DNA of 64,000 bases. Origin: a virus. Positions 1-5,999 of the stretch are shown in pieces. Made by a program: the position numbers and the translations under genes. The notes beneath the pieces are model-generated. The model did not search any database and was not told the origin of the DNA. It worked only from the letters and a program-made list of their open reading frames with translations. Where the stretch lies: positions 62,001 through 126,000 of IMG/VR virus record IMGVR_UViG_3300050821_001198; one strand, written 5' to 3'. Numbering within the stretch: the first letter of the stretch is position 1; every line of letters starts with the position of its first letter.

Positions 1-1908
1 AGTAACCTCGCAGGCACCACCGACGCACGCAAGCTCCTGGGTGGCCTCTGTGTGGTCCTCAAGCTCGATTGCGGTAAGAAGCGACCAGTCGATATCTGTC
101 GGCATAGTCTGAACAAATTGTTCATACTCGTCCTCGGTGATCTCCTGATAGGGTGCCTGCTGGTAGATGTGATCGGAGTGTGGCAGAAAGGATACCCCGC
201 TCATCTGATCCCAATGTCGGTACACGAAGTCACCCACAGCAAGCCACTCGCTCTCGCGAACAGTGATCGTCACGGACGGCTTGTGCTCGCACCAGTGCTC
301 GGCGTACATCAACCAGATCTCTAGCTGATCAATGGCCGACATCTGGCCACGGGTGATGAGCCCAGGCGGAGCCTTCATAGGCCACGAAAAGACCCACATG
401 GTATCCGGATGGTGGATCTCGTCCTCATAGGGCACTCCCTGCATCATTAGCAACTGACCTACAGGATCAGTCTTGTTGAGCCGGTTGGTGCGGATGTACC
501 AGTGACCGTGACCCGCGTGGATGCCCGAAGCGTAGGTCTGACATAGCTCTGACGTGTTTCCGCTTGGCTTGTTACAGGTGATCGCCGTGGCAGGGTTGAT
601 CCCTAGCTTAGCGGCCCATACGGCATTGGTCTCCACCGAGTGCTCCCGCAAGCGTCCGAGAAGACCCTTACATTCATCGGTCACTTGTGAAAGGATCGAG
701 TGTGCCATAACACCTGTCAGTGACACCCCTAGGAGACGCTCTTCCTCGCAGTTCTTCTTCCACTGAGCAGACAGGTAACGGAAGTCGGTGTACGTACTCT
801 GGATCGTACCCAGAATCGTCGCCAGTTCGACCTTACGCATCAGTTCGGCCTCGGTGTCACCCGGGCGAACGATTACCTCGGTGAGATTGCAGGTCTGACG
901 ATCCCGAAGAATGATCTCTGAACAGGGGTTGACTCCGAACTCATGATCGGGGTCACGACGACCGTACTTGGCCGCTTGCTTCTTGGCCGCTTCACGAGAG
1001 AAGATACCTCGCTCTCCGGACTTGGACTTGATGAGCGAGATCCACTCGTCTAGGAACCGTTCCATGGAAGGTTTCTCGGTCCATGCCGCCGAGTTATTGG
1101 CTAGCGCGTAGTGAGGATTCTCGATATCCCACCGACCACTCTTGGCCTCTCGCATGCGGTCATCGGAGGGATTCGACAGTGACAAAAGAGCGCTGCGACG
1201 GACGCCTCCGACAACTACGATATCACCGATCTTGCACATGATCCCGTGACACTCCAGAGACGTGAGCTTACGCCCCTGAGCCTCCTTGAAGATGGCCACG
1301 GTGTACCGAAACAACTCGTCAAGGGGAACGGGTCCAGAGGACCGCCCTCCCATGGTCTTGAGCCGCGCTCCAGCGGGACGTAGCTTGCTGAGATCCCATG
1401 AAGGGGTCCCGCCAGCGTACAGGGCTGCTAGGAGCCTACGAAACGCAGAAGCCCAGCCCTGCTTGGAATCCGCGACGACGATTACGTCATCGACGGGATA
1501 GAGAGTTGGTACTTCAGGAAGCTGGTTGACATACTGGCGTTCGACCGAGAAGCCAACACCTGTTCCGCACATGAGGACATACATGGCTTCGTCAAAGGCG
1601 TGGACCCGATTGATCGCCAGATAGGCGCAGTTGTAGCCAGCGATGTTGTCGCGGTCGAGAGCCGGACCCGCTGTCATGAGTGCTCGCATTGACGGCACTA
1701 GCTCCAGATTCAAGATGGCATTTCTGATCTGGTCGTACTCACCGTTGAGAGTGAATTCGTGTTTCTCGGACTGCCGCTGAATAGCTGACATGTAACGGTC
1801 AACGGTTTCCGTCCAGGTCTCGCGGCGCTTGAGGTCTTCGTTCCATCGCGCGTACTTCGTCTGATGGATTTGTTCTTGGTATGGCGTGGGGAGGCCGACT
1901 TGTGTCAC
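1..1908 (-). CDS. nrdJ: Class II (adenosylcobalamin-dependent) ribonucleoside-triphosphate reductase, C-terminal end cut by window edge
   Basis: Reduces ribonucleotides to deoxyribonucleotides for phage DNA synthesis. The frame is open from a GTG at 1908 to the window edge, 636 codons. Seen: an early Cys in YNCAYLAI, the active-site loop NPCSEI, a substrate-loop segment KPSGNTSE, and a C-terminal cysteine pair ACVGGAC at the very end. This C-terminal pair is the reducing pair of monomeric Lactobacillus leichmannii-type RTPR, so only a few residues are missing. Family knowledge: this enzyme class needs B12, works with or without oxygen and is common in actinophages. The GTG start is preceded by AGAAAGGG at good spacing. 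It is the first gene after a long structured leader and a TTGACA/TACAGT promoter. No intein is present. Family assignment is secure. Confidence 0.93.
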   Translation of the reverse strand, partial: MTQVGLPTPYQEQIHQTKYARWNEDLKRRETWTETVDRYMSAIQRQSEKHEFTLNGEYDQIRNAILNLELVPSMRALMTAGPALDRDNIAGYNCAYLAINRVHAFDEAMYVLMCGTGVGFSVERQYVNQLPEVPTLYPVDDVIVVADSKQGWASAFRRLLAALYAGGTPSWDLSKLRPAGARLKTMGGRSSGPVPLDELFRYTVAIFKEAQGRKLTSLECHGIMCKIGDIVVVGGVRRSALLSLSNPSDDRMREAKSGRWDIENPHYALANNSAAWTEKPSMERFLDEWISLIKSKSGERGIFSREAAKKQAAKYGRRDPDHEFGVNPCSEIILRDRQTCNLTEVIVRPGDTEAELMRKVELATILGTIQSTYTDFRYLSAQWKKNCEEERLLGVSLTGVMAHSILSQVTDECKGLLGRLREHSVETNAVWAAKLGINPATAITCNKPSGNTSELCQTYASGIHAGHGHWYIRTNRLNKTDPVGQLLMMQGVPYEDEIHHPDTMWVFSWPMKAPPGLITRGQMSAIDQLEIWLMYAEHWCEHKPSVTITVRESEWLAVGDFVYRHWDQMSGVSFLPHSDHIYQQAPYQEITEDEYEQFVQTMPTDIDWSLLTAIELEDHTEATQELACVGGACEVT

Positions 1909-2238
1909 TTGGCCCTTTCTATTCGGTTCAAAGCGTAACCGTTACCGGATAGCTAGACAGTACCAGAAAGGGGGAAGAACTGTGGCGTTCTAACACACAT
2001 TTCGCTACTTGCGTATCGAGACACTTAGATACATAACGCGCGGGCGCGTCTGACGTTCCGTTCACCCACTCAGACCCACATCCCACTGGCCATTTCTGGC
2101 AGGATGGCGTCGAGCTTGCCTGTATCTGCTCACTCCGTAAACCGGGGTTCCTCCCCGTAGGGGTTTTCACCGGCTCCGATAGGAGGCTTCAGGGTGCCAC
2201 TCTCGGCGTGCATATGTTTACCGTCATGCCTGACGAAC
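1909..2238 (-). ncRNA. Structured 5' leader of nrdJ, candidate riboswitch
   Basis: About 330 nt lie between the predicted transcription start (about 2238) and the nrdJ start codon. The leader holds several hairpins: GTCTGA/TCAGAC (2048-2053 with 2070-2075), GTATC/GATAC near 2008-2032, and a CCCC-TAC-GGGG-AGGAA-CCCC segment near 2143-2166 in which the G tract can pair with either C tract. Near its 3' end CCCUUUCU (1965-1972) is perfectly complementary to the nrdJ ribosome binding site AGAAAGGG (1913-1920). Because the enzyme needs B12, a cobalamin-type or the described nrdJ RNA motif is a reasonable guess. I could not match the canonical B12 box by eye, so the ligand is unknown. Confidence 0.6.
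1913..1972 (-). promoter_or_regulatory. nrdJ ribosome binding site and its complementary anti-SD segment
   Basis: AGAAAGGG (1913-1920, minus strand) lies 4 nt before the GTG start. CCCUUUCU at 1965-1972 pairs with all eight bases across a loop of about 44 nt. This is the expected layout of a translation-controlling expression platform. The pairing is read from the sequence; regulation is inferred. Confidence 0.6.
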
Positions 2239-2244
2239 CGAGTT

Positions 2245-2273
2245 ACTGTAACACAGCATTTTCACTGTGTCAA
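2245..2273 (-). promoter_or_regulatory. Promoter for nrdJ (TTGACA-N17-TACAGT)
   Basis: On the minus strand the -35 is TTGACA (2268-2273) and the -10 is TACAGT (2245-2250), with an optimal 17-bp spacer and a TGT just before the -10 (extended -10). The downstream AAC makes TACAGTAAC, repeated exactly in the promoter at 9390-9419. This is a strong match to vegetative sigma-70 promoters. Confidence 0.8.
2251..2270. promoter_or_regulatory. Inverted repeat in nrdJ promoter spacer, candidate operator
   Basis: ACACAG-N8-CTGTGT is a perfect 6-bp-arm inverted repeat of 20 bp. It fills most of the spacer, overlaps the -35 and abuts the -10. A repressor bound here would block RNA polymerase. It also lies upstream of the divergent gene at 2304, so it could control both directions. 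The binding protein is unknown. Confidence 0.55.
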
Positions 2274-2303
2274 ACGCACCGATAACGGGCGAAAGGAAAT
2301 TTC

Positions 2304-2543
2304 ATGCTCAAGCAACTCATTCAGGCTGCCCTTGTAGCCATCACTCAGTCCGAGTCCATCGTTGTGGGAGCCTTGCTGTCGGGCCTCGTCCTATTGGCGA
2401 AAGACCTCCACATTGTCGTCAATAAGGCGTCCCTAGCGGTCATTCTGACACCGCTTATCACCGCCATCATTGTCGAACTTGACAAGCAGGCTGGTGTCAG
2501 TGTCTCCGCCAGACGAGCCTCGAAGGGCTCTCTAGACCAGTAA
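2304..2543 (+). CDS. Small membrane protein with two hydrophobic segments
   Basis: 79 residues with ATG and a clear GAAAGGA ribosome binding site. Two hydrophobic stretches (about residues 18-35 and 37-58) suggest two membrane segments, followed by a short polar, basic tail. Holin-like proteins have this size and layout, but there is no adjacent endolysin and the first position of an early plus-strand region is unusual for a holin. Divergent from nrdJ. I do not recognise a specific family. Confidence 0.65.
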   Translation: MLKQLIQAALVAITQSESIVVGALLSGLVLLAKDLHIVVNKASLAVILTPLITAIIVELDKQAGVSVSARRASKGSLDQ

Positions 2544-2576
2544 TTCACAGGAGTCTCGGGACTATTCTCGGGGCTC

Positions 2577-2605
2577 TTGCGCTTTCATGATATCGGTGGT
2601 AAGGT
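2577..2605 (+). promoter_or_regulatory. Candidate leaderless promoter for the SWIM-finger gene
   Basis: TTGCGC (2577-2582), 17-bp spacer ending TGG, then TAAGGT (2600-2605). Six bases later comes the GTG start at 2612, so transcription should begin at the start codon. The -35 is weak. The geometry equals that of the promoters at 43489 and 50236, which supports it. Confidence 0.5.
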
Positions 2606-2611
2606 TTCACC

Positions 2612-2920
2612 GTGGATTTGAAAGTCAAACAGGTATGTCGTTCCTCCGAGGGCTGGCAGGCTGTCAAGGTCGAATCGTCTAGTGACCCTGATGTCACTTA
2701 CGTAGTGCTCGTGAATCCGTGGGGCGACCCACAGGAGAACATCTGCGACTGCAAGGGCTATCAGTATCGTGGCCACTGCTCTCATCAGACGAAGGCCGAG
2801 GAAAAGAACTGTGCGTGGAGCGCAAACGACTATCTAGCAGAGACCCAGACCCCGGAAGAAGAGCGTCTACAGCGCTGCCCCAAGTGCGGCGGCCCAACCA
2901 AATTGGAGTTGACCCTATGA
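2612..2920 (+). CDS. SWIM-type zinc finger protein with C-terminal zinc ribbon half
   Basis: 102 residues, GTG start. The middle holds CDCKGYQYRGHCSH, the CxC...CxH pattern of SWIM zinc fingers, which bind DNA or proteins. A CPKCGG knuckle lies near the C-terminus. The start fits a leaderless promoter 6 nt upstream. It overlaps the next gene by ATGA. The role is unknown; the zinc-binding pattern is clear. Confidence 0.75.
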   Translation: MDLKVKQVCRSSEGWQAVKVESSSDPDVTYVVLVNPWGDPQENICDCKGYQYRGHCSHQTKAEEKNCAWSANDYLAETQTPEEERLQRCPKCGGPTKLELTL

Positions 2921-3180
2921 CCCCGCAGACAATGCTCAAGCCAGAGGCTTACTTCCTCGATGGCGTTGTCGTAGCTCCCGTTGAAGCACTAATGGTGGGC
3001 GATCTTGTTAGGTTCGACCCGCGCGACACCGACTACCCGGTGGACTTCGTATTGGGAATTTCCCTGCGTAAAGGCACCTTTTACATGCCCTCGGTTGTCA
3101 CAGTGACACATGAGACCGGATCATGGTCGAAGGTGGTCGGGGAGCCCGTAGGGATCGCCGGACGGGACCTATATGTCTGA
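2917..3180 (+). CDS. Hypothetical protein (87 aa)
   Basis: 87 residues from ATG 2917, which overlaps the previous stop as ATGA. A longer open frame reaches back to 2719 but overlaps the SWIM gene, so the ATG with GGAG upstream is preferred. Mostly beta-prone, with a GDLVRFDP segment like those of small beta-barrel proteins. No family recognised. Overlaps the next gene by 8 nt. Confidence 0.65.
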   Translation: MTPQTMLKPEAYFLDGVVVAPVEALMVGDLVRFDPRDTDYPVDFVLGISLRKGTFYMPSVVTVTHETGSWSKVVGEPVGIAGRDLYV

Positions 3181-3769
3181 GGTTGACGAGCTTCTCTTCA
3201 TCACGACACAGCTAGGTGAATCCTACTTCGCCTGGAAGGAGGAAGAGAAGAACAAGGAGGCCGACCGTAAGGCGTTCTTCGAGCTAGCCATCGCGGCGAA
3301 CAAGGACGCCACCATGCGTACCAAGGTGGTTGAGATCAAGCTGGTCGGGTTCGCTCAGGACATCGATACTGCCACTGCTCGTGCGGAGCAGAAGCACCCT
3401 CGATTCATCGTCAAGGGAGTCCAGGAGACCTCGGCAGACGAAACATCTACAACCTACAAGGCTGTTCTCGAAGAAGATCCTCAATGGCTTGACTTCACCT
3501 ACATCAACAAACGCGACGGGAATGTGTACTGCCGCAAAGTCGAAGACGGTAAGATGCACGTTGACGGGGACCGCATGGAGGAAGAGGACCCAGAGCTTTT
3601 CAAGAGCGTCACTATGGAGACATGGGGTGGCGAGCATATCGTGATGCCGTTCCAGTTCATGGATGACGCCACGCTGAATCGGGTTCAGCCCTACATCTAT
3701 CAGGGTAAGCCGGTGGCGAAATTGTCACCCGTGCGAGCCGCTAAGCCAGAAGAACTAGAGGAAGCATGA
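3173..3769 (+). CDS. Hypothetical protein (198 aa)
   Basis: 198 residues, acidic and hydrophilic, with a charged N-terminal helix (WKEEEKNKEADRKAFFELA). No membrane segment, signal or catalytic motif is visible. Translationally coupled on both sides (8-nt overlap upstream, ATGA downstream), so it belongs to the replication-region operon. No family recognised. Confidence 0.7.
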   Translation: MSEVDELLFITTQLGESYFAWKEEEKNKEADRKAFFELAIAANKDATMRTKVVEIKLVGFAQDIDTATARAEQKHPRFIVKGVQETSADETSTTYKAVLEEDPQWLDFTYINKRDGNVYCRKVEDGKMHVDGDRMEEEDPELFKSVTMETWGGEHIVMPFQFMDDATLNRVQPYIYQGKPVAKLSPVRAAKPEELEEA

Positions 3770-4002
3770 CATCTCCCGCTCGTAGACTGAAGCGCCGACA
3801 GGGGAGGGATACCACTTACCGGCTCAAGAAGCTCGCCATGGTGCTCCCGAACTTCAACATCGTCCCTGACGCGCCCGTAGAGCCGGAAGTGCTCAAGCGG
3901 AGCGCGGGCGACTACACACCCCTTCCGAATAAGCGCAAGCAGAAGCGTAGGGCTGTCAGGGCCGCTCGCCGTGCCAGTAGAGGGTCCGTCCGTGGCTCCT
4001 AA
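3766..4002 (+). CDS. Small highly basic protein (78 aa)
   Basis: 78 residues rich in Arg and Lys. The C-terminus is almost entirely basic (KRKQKRRAVRAARRASRG), like a nucleic-acid-binding tail. ATGA overlap with the preceding gene. Expression is supported by coupling; the function is unknown. Confidence 0.6.
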   Translation: MTSPARRLKRRQGRDTTYRLKKLAMVLPNFNIVPDAPVEPEVLKRSAGDYTPLPNKRKQKRRAVRAARRASRGSVRGS

Positions 4003-4567
4003 TCGGATAACCCTAGTAGGAGCCCCCGGCGCTGGCAAGTCAGACCTGGCGAATGCTCTCTTTCCGCATCTAGTGGAGCGAGGGATGAACCCTCTCCGGA
4101 TCATCGACCACGTTCATGTGGATGTAGAGGAACGGTACGATCTGGCCGTTGGGATGGCCGGTGGTTACATCGCTGACATTGCTGTCGCCCTAGAAAGAAT
4201 CGGCCAGGAGCGGGCATATATCGCCCAGGGCATTGAGCATTTCATTGTATGTGGATCGCTTGCTGAGAACGCGATTCACACGGCGATCAACGCCGAGATC
4301 TCAGCCGACCAGTTCTCATACGGTGTGGCCCAGGTAGTGACCCCCTTGTACCCGCTCATCCGAATGTCCATGGGGATTCACCCTACCTATCTGGTACCGT
4401 ATCTAGACGACGAGATCCAATTCAACCGCGCCGTGGCGAGCCAAATGGCGCTAGGTCTAGAAGCTCTAGACATGGCCTACAAGGAACTTCCGGTGGGCCT
4501 CGACAACCAGGTGGAGTACATTATTGATGACCTTTTCGCAGACCAAGACGCTCAAACTCCCAACTAA
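3992..4567 (+). CDS. P-loop NTPase, kinase-like
   Basis: 191 residues. A Walker A motif GAPGAGKS lies near the N-terminus (about residues 11-18), with DHVHVDVEERYD shortly after. Size and motif position match small nucleotide or polynucleotide kinases, but the substrate cannot be told. GTG 3992 is chosen because AGAGGG precedes it; GTG 3971 is the alternative and gives 198 residues. The stop lies inside the start of the helicase loader gene. Confidence 0.65.
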   Translation: MAPNRITLVGAPGAGKSDLANALFPHLVERGMNPLRIIDHVHVDVEERYDLAVGMAGGYIADIAVALERIGQERAYIAQGIEHFIVCGSLAENAIHTAINAEISADQFSYGVAQVVTPLYPLIRMSMGIHPTYLVPYLDDEIQFNRAVASQMALGLEALDMAYKELPVGLDNQVEYIIDDLFADQDAQTPN

Positions 4568-5402
4568 GGAGGGTATCCTTACCCTCCCGATCCTGACAGA
4601 CGCCGAGTTTGATTGGGTCGAGCGAAACGCGGCCAAGCGTCTTGATCGTTGCCCTACATGTGACGGTAAGCGACTAGACGGAAGTGAGGCAGGGAAGATC
4701 CAAGCCTCGGATAATCACTACGGAGAGGTCAATGGTCAGTATCGCTACCTTGACCAGATTCACGAGTGCGACTGTCAGGCACAGATGGCTCTCTACCGCC
4801 ACTACACGGCCGCCGGAATCGGGGAGCAATACATGCGCCTCGACTGGACCGAGGACTACCACGGAGACACAGAGGCTAAGCGCTTCATCGACACCTACTG
4901 CGAGAAGTGGAAGAACGCTCGTCAAAACGGCATGGGGGTGACACTCTGGTCGGCCGAGGTTGGGACGGGCAAGACATTCGGGGCCACTCATATAGCCAAG
5001 TACCTAATCAAGCGTGGTCAGCGGGTTCGGCTAATTCACTTCGATGACATCGTGACCACGGCCATCGATGGGACCGTTGAAGAGATGGACGCCCTCCAGC
5101 GCATCCCGTTTCTGATCTTGGATGAGGTTTGGTATAACCCTCGCCAGAGTGAGGCACAGAAGGCCCTCTTTGGGGAACACTTCGAGCGTTTGATCCGGTA
5201 CCGAACCAACCGGAACGTACCGACAATCCTCACTACCAACTTCTCCCCGGAGCAGCTAGGCAAGCACTGGCCTCGCATCAATTCGCTCCTTGCAGCCAAG
5301 CAATTCGTGATCGAATTCCATGGCCAGGACTACCGTCTCGGCCAGTCAGTGATCGACAACAAAGAACTGTTCATGAACGACGAGGTAAGGCCCATCATAT
5401 GA
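4527..5402 (+). CDS. DnaC-like AAA+ helicase loader
   Basis: 291 residues. An N-terminal region has a zinc-binding pattern (CPTCDG at about 42, CDC at about 81), followed by an AAA+ core: Walker A AEVGTGKT at about 143-150, Walker B FLILDE at about 195-200, sensor TILTTNFS near 235. This matches DnaC/DnaI-type ATPases that load the replicative helicase. The DnaB-like helicase lies two genes downstream, which supports the role. ATG 4527 follows GGTGGAG. ATGA-type overlap with the next gene. Confidence 0.82.
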   Translation: MTFSQTKTLKLPTKEGILTLPILTDAEFDWVERNAAKRLDRCPTCDGKRLDGSEAGKIQASDNHYGEVNGQYRYLDQIHECDCQAQMALYRHYTAAGIGEQYMRLDWTEDYHGDTEAKRFIDTYCEKWKNARQNGMGVTLWSAEVGTGKTFGATHIAKYLIKRGQRVRLIHFDDIVTTAIDGTVEEMDALQRIPFLILDEVWYNPRQSEAQKALFGEHFERLIRYRTNRNVPTILTTNFSPEQLGKHWPRINSLLAAKQFVIEFHGQDYRLGQSVIDNKELFMNDEVRPII

Positions 5403-5770
5403 GCTTCGTAGACCCCAAAGACGAGCATCCAGACATCAAGAAGATCGACATTGCCGAGTTCCGCGAGAAGGGTTACCTTCACGAGTTGAATCGGCGCTTT
5501 CTCCACCCGCTAGGGCTCGCCCTGGCAATCGACGTGGACTCCAACGGTAAGGAGACGCTCGCCTACATCTGGGACTACCGGGAGGACCCGGAGGGGATTT
5601 ACTACGACGAGGATCTCCTTGACCCCGAAAAGACTGAGCATATCGAACAGATCTGGGATGCGCGTATGGCCGCTCGGATCGCAGCGCTTGGATACATGGT
5701 TCAGCCAGTGTGGACGGTCGGGTGCGGGTGCGCCAAGTGCGAGAAATGGGTCTGTGAGTGCGATGGTTGA
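5399..5770 (+). CDS. Conserved hypothetical phage protein with C-terminal Cys cluster
   Basis: 123 residues. The central part (YLHELNRRFLHPLG...YIWDYREDPEG) resembles a conserved uncharacterised protein common in actinophages. The C-terminus is Cys-rich (CGCAKCEKWVCECDG), a likely metal-binding tail. It lies between helicase loader and helicase and overlaps both neighbours, suggesting a link to replication. The resemblance is from memory. Confidence 0.65.
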   Translation: MSFVDPKDEHPDIKKIDIAEFREKGYLHELNRRFLHPLGLALAIDVDSNGKETLAYIWDYREDPEGIYYDEDLLDPEKTEHIEQIWDARMAARIAALGYMVQPVWTVGCGCAKCEKWVCECDG

Positions 5771-5999
5771 AGACCAGGACCCCAACCGTCGCAAGGCGGA
5801 GCAGTTTCACGCCGATCTCACCGAGGCACTGAGTTGTGTAGTTGACTATCAGCGCACACTTGCTACTGTGCTGAGAGCGTCGGACCCACATAGGCCGCGT
5901 ACTAACCCTCTGATGACGAAATACGGAGTTCCACTTGAGCCCCACCCTTACAACAACTGGCCCGGAGCAAATGGAAACGTCAGACTCATCAACGCTTGA
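5763..5999 (+). CDS. Hypothetical protein (78 aa)
   Basis: 78 residues from ATG 5763, within the end of the preceding gene; GTG 5754 is an alternative start. The N-terminal half looks helical (NRRKAEQFHADLTEALSCVV) and the C-terminus is Pro/Asn-rich. Its end overlaps the helicase start. No family recognised. Confidence 0.55.
   Translation: MVEDQDPNRRKAEQFHADLTEALSCVVDYQRTLATVLRASDPHRPRTNPLMTKYGVPLEPHPYNNWPGANGNVRLINA

Noticed and set aside
1928-2170. 80-residue minus-strand open frame upstream of nrdJ
   Set aside because: Lies wholly in the structured leader; no ribosome binding site, odd composition, and the RNA structure explains the sequence better.
2719-2916. Upstream extension of the 87-residue gene
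   Set aside because: Overlaps the SWIM-finger gene almost completely; ATG 2917 with GGAG and an ATGA overlap is better supported.
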